Shown here in pieces: positions 32,001 to 47,000 of a stretch of 64,000 nt of DNA. Positions within the stretch are counted from its first letter, which is position 1, and each line of letters begins with the position of its first letter. A model generated the notes under the pieces. It was not told the DNA's origin. It worked only from the letters and a program-made list of their open reading frames with translations, and made no database searches. Source of the DNA: Amphiduros pacificus. Taxonomy: Eukaryota > Annelida > Polychaeta > Phyllodocida > Hesionidae. Where the stretch lies: NCBI GenBank assembly GCA_949316495.1, contig OX439000.1, positions 11,600,834 through 11,664,833 of the forward strand, written 5' to 3'. The position numbers and the translations under genes are program-made.

Positions 32001-35000
32001 CAGATAAATTACTTCCTATAGAGGTATTGTGATCATTTCATGCTGTAATCTGTTCCTAGGTCACTTCATTAAGATTTGAAAATTTTAACAATTCTACATA
32101 CTCTCCCTATAACAAGCTATTAATGTTGCCATGACAACAGTAAGTTTGTCCCAAGTCATTTTGTGGCCAGTTTACAGGCATAATTAACACCCCAAAATCA
32201 AATTGATTTTTAAAATATTTCAATCAGCTTTAAAATAGGCCAAAATGAATAAATATAAGCAAAAAGAAAAATGCTAGATCCTAAACAAGGTCATGTCAAG
32301 GTCATTCAAAGGTCATCTGTTTTTCAAAAACTGCATTTTCATCAAAATTTGACATATTTGACCTCCATGATCTCAGAGACAAATAATGTGAATGTACTAG
32401 CTAAATGGTGCATATTAGTCAACATAACCTACTCTTCAATGCCTGATTCCTAAATCAGTTGCTATTAACAATGTTGCTATGGTAACCGGGTAATCAAAAT
32501 ACCTTGTCCTCAATTCAGTCAAATTTTCCGAATTTTGATGATTTTTGCAATGTTTTGCATTGCAATTGCTCATTATAATGACATTGATTGAACAAACTAT
32601 GTTATCTATAATTATACACACAGGTCATGTCCTTATGTTACATACATAAAATGTTTGATATCAAATGTGTTGCTATGGTAACCAGGTGATCCAATTACCT
32701 TGTCACTCACTCAGACTGAATTCACCAATTTTGATGATTTTCGTCATATTCAGCATTCTTATTCTGAATGAAAAACAACTTAAACATATCATTTATATAG
32801 TCTGTTGTGATAAACATGGTCCATACCTTTATGGTACCCAAATTGAATAGTTTGGGTCAAATGTGTTGCTATGGTAACTAGGTGATGAAAATAGCCAGTC
32901 CCTGACTCTGACTGAATTCACCGTTTTTGATGATTTTCGTGATATTCAGCATTCTTATTCTTAATGAAAAACAACTTAAACATATCATTTATATAGTCTG
33001 TTGTGATGAACATGGTCCATACCTTTGTTACCCAAATTGAATAGTTTGGGTCAAATGTGTTGCTATGGTAACTAGGTGATGAAAATAGTCAGTCCCTGAC
33101 TCTGACTGAATTCACCAATTTTGATGATTTTCGTGATATTCAGCATTCTTATTCTTAATGAAAAACAACTTAAACATATCATTTATATAATCTGTTGTGA
33201 TGAACATGGTCCATACCTTTATGATACCCACATTGATTAGTTTGGATCAAATGTGTTGCTATGGTAACCAGGTGTTAAAAATACCTTGTTACTCACTCAG
33301 ACTGAATTTGTCACTGATTGTGATGTTTTGGGGATATATTCAATATTGCTGTTCTAAATGACCAACATGAATGTACCATTTGTATAGTCTGTTGTGATAA
33401 AAATGGCCAATGCCTTAATGTAACATATATAAAATATTTCAGATCAAATGTGTTGCCATGGAAATCAGGTGAGGAAATTGTTTTGTCCCTGACACAGGCT
33501 GAATGTACCAATTTTGATATTTTGAGACATTTTAGCCATTGTTATTATGATAACCAATTTGAATATGCCATTTAGTCTATTCAATAACAAGGTCCATACC
33601 TTCATGTTACCATATAGGTTTTTTTTCAAAATCGGTGCTTAATCCCTTTAATGAAAAACAACTCGAATGTGTCATTTATATAGTCTGTTGTGATAAACAT
33701 GGTCCATACCTTTATGGTACCCAAATTGAATAGTTTGGGTCAAATGTGTTGCTATGGTAACTAGGTAATGAAAATAGTCCCTGACTAAATTCATCCAATT
33801 TGCTTATTTCTAACAATGTTCAATATTCATTGTTTCAATGACAGTAAACTTGAATGTTGCATTGATACCGTGTCTGGCACTAAACATATCCCATACCTAT
33901 AATTCCATACAAAGCTGTTTGAGAGTGAACATGTTGCCAGGTGAAAAAAAAACATGAGCTGAAAAAACTTTTATCTGTTAGAAACTGAATTCACCCATTT
34001 TGACAAATCAGGATATGTTGAAGTATTCAATGTATTGTTTAGTTTAATCAATTCTATAATTTAACATCATATACCATTCAGCAATAGTGTCATTCATAGC
34101 CTTTACTAATATGTTGCACATACATATCTTTATATATGCTGCAAAAAGGAAGCAATGTACATTTTACTATTTTAGTACACAGTTCGCATAACCTGAAAGG
34201 GTTCATACAAAGATGCTTAAAAATCGTTATTACAATCAAAGTAGCAACATTCTAAACTTCCTTAAATTATTGCAATAAAATTGAAATAAGGAGAAACTCC
34301 AATTATTTTGACTCATCCCAAACTTTTGTCTACATTCAAACATTTTTAGATCACATTGTGATCTAGTTCCATAAATGTTTCACAAAAACGTGAACAAACG
34401 TATTGTGTAAAATAAACATGGTGACAATAAATGTTTTGTATCATGTTTTTCAAATATCACATTTAGATGATTTTGAAAATTATCTTCTGTGACCTTGAAA
34501 ATAGCTCAAGGTCACCCAATATATACTTGTCCAAGCCCCTCATACGTAGATCACATCTGCCAAGTCACGCCGATATTGTTGTAATCTAAGGATTCACAAG
34601 CAAAGTTCCTCTTGTGTTAGTCATGACCTTGACCTTGAGCCAAAGTCACAAAAAGTGCATCTAAATAAATTATCCTTGGATATGCACCAATATTTACATA
34701 TCAAGATCTAATCTTCTCTGATTTGTAAAGGATCAGATTCTCAATATTTTGGAAGTTGTCAACTATATGGCATTTAAATAGGTCAATGTGACCTGGTTAC
34801 ATAAATTATTCCAAAAATTGTGAACGAATATACTGCACAAGATAAATGTAGTGGAAATGCTATTTGTAATGTTTTGCAAAATATTCGAAATAGCTGATTT
34901 TCAAAATCGGCTCCTATAACCTTGAAAATAGCCCAAGGTCACCCAACATTGATTTATTCACGCCCCTCATAGGTAGATCACATCTACCAAATCATATTGA

Positions 35001-38000
35001 TGTTGCTGCAATCTTGACGAAAATAGAGCATACACAAGCTAAGTTGTATTTGTGCTGATCATGACCTTGATTTGACCCAAGGTCATAGAAAGTGCACCAA
35101 AATAAAATACCATGGAAATTTACCCAGATTTCCAAAATATCAAGCTCTAATCTTTTCTGATTTGCAAAGGATCAGATTCACAATATTTTAGAAGCTTGGA
35201 CCTATATGGCCTTCAAGTAGTCACTGTGACCTAGTTACATAATATTTTATGAAGAAATATATTGAGTAAAATAAATGTAGCCAGAATAAATGTTATTTGT
35301 CATGTTTTTCAAAATATCACAAATATCTGATTTAGATAATTGTGTCCTGTGACCTTGAAAATTGTCCAAGGTCATCCAATATCATATTTATTCAAGCCCT
35401 CATAGGTTAATCAAATCTACCAAGTTATATCAATATTACTGTATTTTGTTAGAAAATAGGTCATTGACAGGCAAAGTTACTCCTGTGCTGGTCATGACCT
35501 TGACCTTGACCCAAGGTCACAAAAGTTCAGCCTAAAATGTTTCCAGACCTACATATTATCATAGTTAAGCATCTAGTCCTTATGTCCAATCCTTATTGAA
35601 TGAGGAAGAAAACAAGGTGCGGCAGCAGACGCTGCAGACGTGGTGGAAACGCAGCAAGAACATAGTCAGCTTGTGCTAACTTAATAAATATATGGATTTT
35701 GGTTTGAGTAAAGGAGAAGGAAATTTCATCTCCTAGTTACCATAGCATTTGCTCTGAATAATTTTCTGTATAATATTAAGGCATAGGTCATTTTATGACA
35801 ACAGATTTATAGATGGTACATTCAAGTTGGTTATCTTTTAGAATAACAATATTGAATATAACTGAAAATTGTCAAAAATCAGTACATTTAGTTTATTTCA
35901 TCACCTGGTTACCATAGCAACGCATGAAACAAATTTCTTCTGAAACATTCTATGTGTGGAATATTAAAGTATAGGCCATGTTTGTTACAAAAGACTATAA
36001 AATTGGTAAACTCAAGTTGGTTATCATTTAGAATAGCAATATTGAATAAAGCCCCAAATCATCAAAATCAGTAAATTTAGTCTGAGTGAGGGACAATGTA
36101 TTTTTATCACCTGGTTACCATAGCAATGCGTTTGACCCAAACTATTCAATTTGGGTAACATAAAGGTATGGACCATGTTTATTACAACAGACTATATAAA
36201 TGACACATTCAAGTTGTTTTTCATTAAGAATAGAAATTCTGAATATCGCCAACGAGACTAGAAGAGAAGAGGTCCAGCTCCCACAAGTACCCCTGTCCCG
36301 ATGTTCTTTTCGCTGTGTAATATTAGATAACACTTTCACACCCTCTGATTGTATCTGCCCGCCTGCTTGCCACACATGTGAGTGTATGCAGATGAGGTCC
36401 TGGGAACTTTGCCCCTGAAGTTTGGACTGCACTAAACACATTTTACTGAATGGGAAATTCTAATTCCACAATTGTATTTTAAAAAAAAGATTACTTTGAG
36501 CCTATTTCCTGTGAAAATAAACAACAAATACTCATTGGTCCCCATTGTTTTCCTATGCAGTTAGCTATCTTAATCTCCCTGTCTGGGGTCAGTAATTGAC
36601 ACACTATCTAATTTCTGCTAAACTATTTTACAGAGCAATACATATTTATAAAGTATACTATATTGCTGCTTTTTCACCAATGTTTTCCCGGTCACCCTGT
36701 CCTGGCCACAAAACCTGCAAGGATCTCTACTGTATCCTGATGCCATGGCTGAAAAGGTGTGTGACTTGGTTAAAATTGGGCATTATAATTTTGAAAATCA
36801 AATAAGAGTGCATACTAAGACAATTGCCATTTATAAAAATGTTGAAGAATATCAAAATTTGTTCAAATGAATGAATATATATATTTAGTCCAAAGTAAAA
36901 AGGTAGTTATATGCAGCATATATGAATGGATACATATATCCATTCACTCAGTGTATTTATATACAGCACACTCACAAAAGACTTCACACATGTTTCATGC
37001 ATGTGCACATAGAAGCCAGTTTTAAGAAGTGATCCGGTCAGTTGACACCTAAAACAAACATGCATGCCAGTAAATAATACTCCCCTCTGCCCATCTGCTG
37101 AATGGTTAAGGGGTCAAGTGACCGTAACACAGTCAAAATTGATGTTAATTATTGATAAAAATATTTGCTAATTACCTTATTCTCACTTTAGAATGGTGCA
37201 GAAGGAAGAATATCACTTGCAGATTGAAGTAACTGACATATTATGTTAAAGCACATGTGCTGAATGCAGTAATGTAGAGTGCGCATGTATGAGACCTTCA
37301 GTCACAAAGATATGTGTTGCGCAGGTTGGATATTTATCCAGTATAATCCTAGAAATTTGTTAAGTTTACTGAGGGACTGATGGGAAATCATGGAAAATAA
37401 AGTAAACAGCGAAAAGAACATCGGCCACAGACCCAGGAGTCAGATTCTTATCAACAGTGAGTTACATAATCAGTTTCAGAAGTTGGCCGCTTGCTCCGCC
37501 TTCATCTGAGGCATCTTGGCCCAGTGATGGCAGGGGGTAAATTAAAATTATATTACATAATGCCATAAATCCAGAGCTGGACCTCTTCTCTTCTAGTCTC
37601 GTTGATATCGCAAAAATCATCAAAAACGGTGAATTCAGTCAGAGTCAGGGACTGGCTATTTTCATCACCTAGTTACCATAGCATCACATTTGACCCAAAC
37701 TATTCAATTTGGGTAACATAAAGGTATGGACCATGTTTATCACAACAGACTATATAAATGATATGTTTAAGTTGTTTTTCATTAAGAATAAGAATGCTGA
37801 ATATGACGAAAATCATCAAAAACGGCGAATTCAGTCAGAGTCAGGGACTGGCTATTTTCATCACCTAGTTACCATAGCAACACATTTGACCCAAACTATT
37901 CAATTTGGGTACCATAAAGGTATGGACCATGTTTATCACAACAGACTATATAAATGATATGTTTAAGTTGTTTTTCATTCAGAATAAGAATGCTGAATAT

Positions 38001-41000
38001 GACGAAAATCATCAAAATTGGTGAATTCAGTCTGAGTGAGTGACAAGGTAATTGGATCACCTGGTTACCATAGCAACACATTTGATATCAAACATTTTAT
38101 GTATGTAACATAAGGACATGACCTGTGTGTATAATTATAGATAACATAGTTTGTTCAATCAATGTCATTATAATGAGTAATTGCAATGCAAAACATTGCA
38201 AAAATCATCAAAATTCGGAAAATTTGACTGAATTGAGGACAAGGTATTTTGATTACCCGGTTACCATAGCAACATTGTTAATAGCAACTGATTTAGGAAT
38301 CAGGCATTGAAGAGTAGGTTATGTTGAATAATATGCACCATTTAGCTAGTACATTCACATTATTTGTCACTGAGATCATGGAGGTCAAATATGTCAAATT
38401 TTGATGAAAATGCAGTTTTTGAAAAACAGATGACCTTTGAATGACCTTGACATGACATTGTTTAGGATCTAGCATTTTTCTTTTTGCTTATATTTATTCA
38501 TTTTGGCCTATTTTAAAGCTGATTGAAATATTTTAAAAATCAATTTGATTTTGGGGTGTTAATTATGCCTGTAAACTGGCCACAAAATGACTTGGGACAA
38601 ACTTACTGTTGTCATGGCAACAGTAATAGCTTGTTACAGGGAGATTATTTAGAATTGTTAAAATTTCCAAATCTTAATGAAGTGACCTAGGAACCAATTA
38701 CAGAGTGAAATGATCACAATACCTCTATAGGAAGTAATTTATCTGTAAGATTAGGTCAAATATGGCCAAAAATATGGTTAGAAAAGTGTCATTTTGAGCC
38801 CCAGAGCCTGTTACTAAGGAATTGATGGTTACCATGGTTAAGGTCACCTCAGAAGTGAAATATTTCAGATTTGTCTGTTTTTCCCAAACACCTAACCATA
38901 CACAAATTTTAAAGGAAATCTATTTTTGACCATGTCCACATTTTTTTGATTTTCTCATGGAGCTGCTATTAATTGCTATTCAAACATAGGCCTGCGAGCT
39001 ATGTTGATCATTGCTCTTTTGAAATATTTGTGAACCTTTTCTGGAAATTGCTTCATAAATGATCATTTAAATCCTTTCCCATAGCTGACTTGAACAGTTT
39101 TAAATTTTGACCAATCAAAATGCATTGTACATAATGAATTTGGATAAATTATTGAAAAAAATCCCCCAAAAATTGAAAAAATCTGAGGCTTATGGAAAAT
39201 ACGTAGAATTGGTCCCTTTAAAGTACAAGATCTATCCCACTAATTGCTAAGAACTCTGATCAGAAGTTTCATAGAAGATCAAAGTTGACAGAGAGAGTGA
39301 TAGAAAATGTCTCCCTTACTGCAGAAGATATGCTACGCATCGCTAAAACATAGGCCAATGGCCTCAGAGCTTTGCTGATGATTTCTTTTTGTAATGTTTG
39401 TAAACATTTTCTGAAAATTGCTTCATAAATGATCATTTAAATCCTTTTCTATTGCAGAATTGAGCAGACAATTTGGCTAATCAAAATGGATGTAACATAT
39501 TGAGTATGGTCCTAACTTGTTATCTTAATTCTCATTGGCTGATATTTATAATCTTATCAAAAATGGCAGCCTCCTCGAAAACACAGTGATAGTTATTTGA
39601 TTTTTGAGAAAGAAATTATAACAAAATGGGTAAAAATCTGAGCCTAGTGAAAAATATGAAAATATATCTTTCCTACTAATTGCTAAGAACCAGTAATTTC
39701 ATAGGAGAAGGTCTTAGTTGACGGACAGAATGACTGAAAATTTCTCCTCCATCACTGTGGAAACTATGCTAGCATAGCTAAAAATTATCCCTAAGTTAGT
39801 CCATATATTTTTTTTATAGGATTGGCGGTAGGACTTTCTTGTCCTGAATATCATGTGGAAGATGAATGGTCCAATCACAGTGGAGTTATTAATCAATTTG
39901 AAGGCATACACAAGAGATTTTAGTGGAATTTAAACCAACTATCATTTTGTCTTTTGAGTGATGATAGTGATGAGAAAGCAGATGGACAGAGAGACAGGGT
40001 GATTTTCGTCTTGGACTGCGTCAAGGACCCCTGGTTTAATGAAAGTACACATACTGAATTATTGGAACAGGGAAGGTCATTGAGGTGAAGTCAAACCTAA
40101 TTTATGCACCTGGCAAGAGCATATACTTAAATATATGAAATAATTTAGTGTATCACCTTGGAAGGGGTTTGGTTCTTGTTTCTTCACATAGTGGTTCTTT
40201 GACTTTTGGTAATTACTTTGTTTTTGGGTTCCCCAGTGATTCTTGTCGTATCCAGGTGTTGAGTATCCTACTGATTTTTGGTTGGAGAAACTTGGCCCTT
40301 TCTTATATCCAACTGTCCAATTGTTCTCTGCTTGATAATTACTGCTAAATTTGTAACTGTGGTTGTCCTTTTTCCTTAAGTCAAATGAAAAGCCTTCTTT
40401 GGAGTGAAGAGACTGGCTACTGGCTGGCTTCATAGAAGAGGAAGAGCATGAAGATGGACCAGAAGACACAGGCCAAGTGTCAGACATTCCCCAACCTTCA
40501 CTATCACTGTCCCAACCTGTGTCTGTATGGTAAAATAACACGAAAAGTAAACAAATATTATTTACTTCACAAATCATTCTTTACACTTTCAATGTAACTG
40601 AACATTATGTTTATAACTGATATGCTGCACAAATAAGAATTATTTCATCTGAGGTTACATGATGTGTCTATCTAATGGTGAAAATGAAGGGAATAAACAT
40701 ACTGAACTCACCTCTTGCTGAAGAACCAAAATCAGCTAAATCTTTGTTTTCTGTGATGAGTGTTTCATGTACACTTGACGTTTTGGTGGACTGCTCCTGT
40801 AAATTGTTGAAATTACTTACAGATATAAATATATATTTTTGTTTATGAAAGGTTTACTGAGTAATGTGTTTTATCTCATACTTAATGCTCAGGAGAATGT
40901 TCTGCATCTGAGATATATTTTGCTGAACTATTATCCTTTTATTTTATTTTTCTATCATTTGTGGTGGAAGGATGAGTGAGATCCTTTCACCGGAACCACC

Positions 41001-44000
41001 AAGAGAGATCTATCAGGCTCAGCATTAAGTTAACCCTTGTTCTTTTCTTCATCTCATACTGATCTCCTGCAGATGGTTTATCCTCAAAACAAAACAATGT
41101 AAACAACTTAACAGCTTGTGTCGCTTCGCCTTATTGACGGAATTTGGGTTAATTAAGAAAGAGAATTCACTTACCATTCTGTCTTTCCTACGCTTCTGTT
41201 TAGCCTCCCTTTTACGTTTTGATTTTGATTTTGTTTGAACAGCTCCCAACTGCTTCATCAAGACTTCTTGCTTCAGTTTGTCTTGTTCACTTCGAATAAG
41301 CTGCATCTCCACTTCATTCTTCATTGATATGTCTTCTCCCCTGCAATTTCAATTAATTCACAATCAATATGAAAATAGATACCTTGTGGCGAATTGTCAC
41401 AATCAATACTGTAATAATCTGCGGTGTCAAAAATAATAGTATACATGGCTAAAGCCCGGTTCCTTAATAATAAATACACTGCACTGGTATTATAATGAGG
41501 TAGGTCTTTTCCTCTGTGCTGCAGGCTGTCAAGTCCACTTTCATTCTGCACTCTCGTCTAATTCATTGACCCTATAAAATATCAAGACCCCTGCCCCATC
41601 CCATGTCAAAGGTCAACAATAGAGACTATAGAATGAACACTGTAAGTGATAAGGAGATATTCATTGATATCTTATCTTCGATCTGTTACCAATGCAATAT
41701 TTCCCCGTACAAAATTTGTGACCTCAAGGTCACTGCATGAAGGGGCAAAATAAAACTGACAGTGCATGTGCCTATGGTTGTCTAGCAAGCCCAATATTTA
41801 TCATCTTAGTTAATCGTACATGAAATCTTCTCCTTTAGGTAATAGTAGGCAAGATGTTGTATTTTCAGAGGTCGAATTCTATCTATTTTCCATTAGGTTC
41901 AGCTCTATTTCCATTTTATGATTTTTTTCAAAAATTTATTAGCTATCACTAAGTTTTCAAGGAGGCTGCAATTTTTAATAACATAAAAATATCAGCCAAT
42001 GAAAATCAAGAAAACAAGTTGGGGGCAAATTTGATATGTAACATGCATTGTGATTGGTCAAAATCATCATCTACTCGAGTATGCCCTTGAAAAGGATTTA
42101 GATGATTATTAAGGAAGAGATGTTCAAAAACATTACAAAAAATCAATGATAACCATAGCTCTAAGGCCATTGATATATGTTTATTCACTTTTAATGGTTG
42201 TTAGATTTTGCAAGCACACAAATTTTTAATTCAAGGTCAATGTGTCAAGGTCAAAGATCACATGACTAAAACAGTATGACGAGGCACAGCTGTGACCTAA
42301 GACATTTCTGTATACCAAGTTTTAATTTCCTCGTATATGTGGTTGCTGAGAAATGCTCCGTACAATATGTGACCTCAAGGTCACTGCACTAAGGTCAATG
42401 GTGACATCACTAAGATTTGAAGGAATCTGAATCTTCTCTATATCTACCTCTGTATAAAACTTGACACATATATTACTGGTAGTTTTGGAGAAGATTTTAA
42501 AAGAAATGTTGACGGACAAACAGACATTTTCCCCACTCCTAAAGCTCTGCGACTTCAAGAATTCAGCAAACCTAAAAAGGTAAATCACAAACCACAGGAA
42601 ATGAATACACATTTCCCGTGATTATACTAATAACAGAATAACACAGACAGTCAAAAAAAGGACCAACCCTGTTACAAAAATATGTTGGTTTAAACCTATT
42701 CCTGAGAACAAAAGTTTCATATCCTACATTTGATAGGTTTCACTGGGAGATACACATATGTCTTGCACCTCTTCTTGTTTTATTTTGTCCCTCTGCTTCT
42801 GTACATCTTTCTCTTCTTCGATCTTTCTCTGCTCTTCCAACCTCTTTGCTATCTCTGCCATCTCCTACAATATACATTTCGTGATTAGTAGACAAACAAT
42901 CCTCTTGTGTTATAACAAAGGGGGAGATAAGTGATTAATTATCACAGCCGTATTTCAGAGCTATATACAAAAGAATGAATGCTTGTAAGCTTTAAATATG
43001 CAATAAACAAGCGAGCAAAGCTCATATGTCGGTCCACCATTGTGCCATACAAACCATCAAGTATTGCAATCACAAACATTCTTCTTCAGAACTTGACCAT
43101 GCTAATCAAAAAAACAATCACACGAAAGGTATTAAGGACTAACATTAGCATGTATAATATCAAAGCAATGAACAAAGCAGTTCAATATATAATCTGAAAA
43201 CCAAAAATACACAAATTATCTACTGTGACCTTGAGAAGTAGGCCAAGGTGATAACTGCAGACACAAAACTGCTCCTATGACCTTGGAAACTGGGTCTCGG
43301 TCAACCATACAGGGGATTTTGTGGACATACAATGAAGCTCAATAATAAATAGTTCATCATTTGGATAGCAACAGGTACTGTATAGCCATAAAATTTCTCC
43401 TGTGACCTTGACAACTGAGACACCCCTATGGGGTGGGTCGACAACAAACCTACCACATTGTATAGGACCCTGTGATGTAGCAAACTGCAACCATTCAACA
43501 GTAAAGGCCTTTGAGTGACTTTGACGAGCAATTGGATGGTATTTGACATCTCAAAATAGGGAAAATTTTGAAGATATGACCTCTATTTTAAATACATTTC
43601 AATAAAATGGTGATACTGAGATGTGCATCTATGAGTGAATGTCTACATAATGGGGAGTAATCTGAAATACATTTATCATGTGATTAAGAATAGCCCAGTT
43701 GTGCCCATTAAACAGTAAGAATATGAACACCGTTTGGGTGTGGTCGGACAGAGATTGAACACAGCGAAGGAATTACCTATTGGCACTTCCAGTTGTAAGC
43801 AATAAAAAAACATTTCACGAAAACTGTTTCAAATAAGGCCAAAGGACCAACAGCTTGCAGAACATCACACCTGCATTGCTTTTCTTCAGTCTTACACTAT
43901 TTAGATTAGCAGAACTGAGGCACTGGATGTGCACCATGAGAAAATCAATTCACTGTATTTTGTACAAATCATTTAAAATTGAAAAAAAAGAGGCTTATTG

Positions 44001-47000
44001 AAAATAAATATATTTCATCTCCTGACAATAATTCACCTCACCTATAATATCTAAGGAATCCATTCAATTGTTTCTAAGAAGAGTTTAAAGTAAGCCCAGC
44101 TAAAAAGTAGAAACCTACTTTCTCCCTCACCTTCCTGTTTCTCTATATAATGTCAAAACTAGATCCTACCTTTTCCCTTCTTTTCTGCTCAGCAAGCAGT
44201 TGCTTCTTTGTCTTTGGCTTAGATTGTGTCAATGTTGGCTGCTTACTATTCTTCTGCAATGAGCGAAATATATAATCTAATTTGTTAATCAAATATCAAA
44301 CAATATTGAATCCCTCCAGGAAAAAATGGGTTTGCACATACCTTACTCCTTTTCCTATTTTTGTTCTCCTTTTCTTCTCCATCTGTCCCATAATCTTCTT
44401 CCATTTTCTGATCATCACCACTATCATTCCCATTCTCAAAATACTTGAACTTAAACATTTTAAGAAATACATTATTCATGGCCACTATTTTCTTATTTTG
44501 AGACAATCTTTAGTGTTCTGAATATTGGAATAGAGCACATGAAGTACAGCCTCCTCATTCAACAGATGTTTTACTATCTATTATGAGGGTTTCTTTAGTC
44601 CTACAAACAGAATTTTAAATACCGTATTATCCCTTATAGCCGCCCTTTACCTAATTACTGCCCCCCCTTCCTGTCTGCCAACCAGGCCTTGGTCAATCCA
44701 CAATCAATCAACAATCCACAGGGGTTTGCTATCTCAGTAATTAATATGTAAACAGTACTCACAGCTTCACTTGCAATAAACATATCAAAGAAAACACACC
44801 CCTTGAACTGTTTTCCACAAACACCTGTTTAATATTTCTCAATTTCAAGTGAATTTACACTGTAATTAACTCCCCATGTTGCATCAATATGTAAGATCTG
44901 ACACCTGAATGCTGAGTGAGGGTCACATGTTGGTCACAGTATGGTGCCAGTAGCACACCCCAGACTTAATTGGTAAATTACCCTTTACGCATGTGGTCAA
45001 GCGGGGGAACTACAGGGCTCAACACTGATGATAAAAGATTGTCATTTTCAATACTTAACATGCTTAGTTGTTTTGTGTCTGGACTGACATATTCATTTTT
45101 ATTAGTTTATCTAAAATATATTGAATAATACTGTAGTGTACAATTATTCTTACCATCAAACTATTCTTCAAGTGCAACAAGATGTGGCCATTTAATTACT
45201 AAACATCAATTGTATATCTGAAACATAGGCATCAGAGATGCATCAACCCTCAGCCCTGGTAACTTATTGCACAACATTCGCTCCACACATATTTGTGAAC
45301 AAAACGTCACCGCACCACATAATTGTTCCTGTGACCTTGAAAAGTAGGTGAAGGTCTTCACTGAGGTCTTCACCAGATGCTTATGTGTGTCAAGTCTCAC
45401 AAAGCTGCCATCATTCGTTCTCGAGTTATAGCAACAATAGGGATTTCACATAATTGTCACTGTGACCTTGAAAAGTAGGTGAAGGTCATGTTCCATAGAA
45501 AAATGTCTGAGGTCTTCAACAGATGCTCATGTGTGTCAAATCTCATAAGCTGCCATCATTTGTTCTAGAGTTATTGTGATTCTAGGGATTTCACATAATT
45601 GTCCCTGTGACCTTGAAAAATATGTCAAGGTCGCCGTCCATCGGTCTCGTCCGAGGTTTTCACCAGATGCTTATGTGTGTCAAGTTTAATGAAGCTGCCA
45701 TTATTTGTTCTTGAATTATCACAATGACAAGGATGATTTCACATAATTGTCCATGTGACCTTGAAAAGTAGGTGAAGGTCGCCGTCCACTGAACTCGTCA
45801 GAGGTTTTCACCTGATGCTTCTGTGTGTCAAATCTCATAAAGCTGCCATCATTTGTTCTTGAGTTATTGTGATTCTTGTGATTTCACATAATTGTCCCTG
45901 TGACCTTGAAAAGGAGATGAAGGTCATGTTTCCTAGAAAAAATTATGAGATCTTCACCAGATGCTTATGTGTGTCAAATCTCATATAGCTGCCATCATTC
46001 GTTCTTGAGTTATTGCGATTCTTGGGATTTCACATAATTGTCCTTGTGACCTTGAAAAATAGGTCAAGGTCACCGTCCACTGAACTTGTCCGAGGTTTTC
46101 ACCTGATGCTTATGTGTGTCAAGTTTCATGAAGCTGCCAGCATTTGTTCTCAAGTTATCATGATGACAAGGACGATTTTACATAATTGTCCCTGTGACCT
46201 TGAAAAGTAGGTGAAGGTCATGTTTCATAGAAAAAATTCTGAGGTCTTCAACAGATGCTTATTTGTGTCAAATCTCATAAAGCTGCCATCATTTGTTCTT
46301 GAGTTATTGCAATTCTTGGGATTTCACATAATTGTCCATGTGACCTTGAAAAATAGGTCAAGGTCGCTGTTCATCGAACTCGTACGAGGTTTTCACCAGA
46401 TGCTTATGTGTGTAAAGTTTCATGAAGCTGCCATCATTTGTTCTAGAGTTATCGCGATGACAAGGATTTCACATAATTGTCCCTGTGACCTTGAAAAAGG
46501 GGTGAAGGTCATGTTTCATTGAAAAAATTCTGAGGTCTTCACCAGATGCTTATGTGTGTCAAGTTTCATGAAGCTGCCAGCATTTGTTCTCAAGTTATCA
46601 TGATGACAAGGACGATTTTACATAATTGTCCCTGTGACCTTGAAAAGTAGGTGAAGGTCATGTTTCATAGAAAAAATTCTGAGGTCTTCAACAGATGCTT
46701 ATTTGTGTCAAATCTCATAAAGCTGCCATCATTTGTTCTTGAGTTATTGCAATTCTTGGGATTTCACATAATTGTCCATGTGACCTTGAAAAATAGGTCA
46801 AGGTCGCTGTTCATCGAACTCGTACGAGGTTTTCACCAGATGCTTATGTGTGTAAAGTTTCATGAAGCTGCCATCATTTGTTCTAGAGTTATCGCGATGA
46901 CAAGGATTTCACATAATTGTCCCTGTGACCTTGAAAAAGGGGTGAAGGTCATGTTTCATTGAAAAAATTCTGAGGTCTTCACCAGATGCTTATGTGTGTC

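Larger units (their letters stand above)
31767..38968. mobile_element. 7.2-kb TTAA-flanked foldback element
   Basis: Ends are TAGCAGCTCCATGAGAAAAT and its inverted copy, each directly next to TTAA (31763-31766 and 38969-38972), the target duplication used by piggyBac and Kolobok elements. The arms pair over about 2.2 kb (31767 to about 33990, and about 35690 to 38968 once a nested element is removed). Outer arms are close to identical over long stretches. Inner arms consist of ~190-bp units with 'TGTTGCTATGGTAACYAGGTGAT'. The middle (about 34340-35600) has three copies of a ~430-bp unit. No transposase ORF is present, so it is non-autonomous. It lies in the intron between exons 12 and 13 of the J-domain gene. 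Confidence 0.87.

Noticed and set aside
32271-38475. Mirror-image ORF pairs in the foldback arms (for example 32271-32453 and 38293-38475) as a duplicated small gene
   Set aside because: They are short, lack start context and arise because the arms are inverted copies of non-coding repeats.
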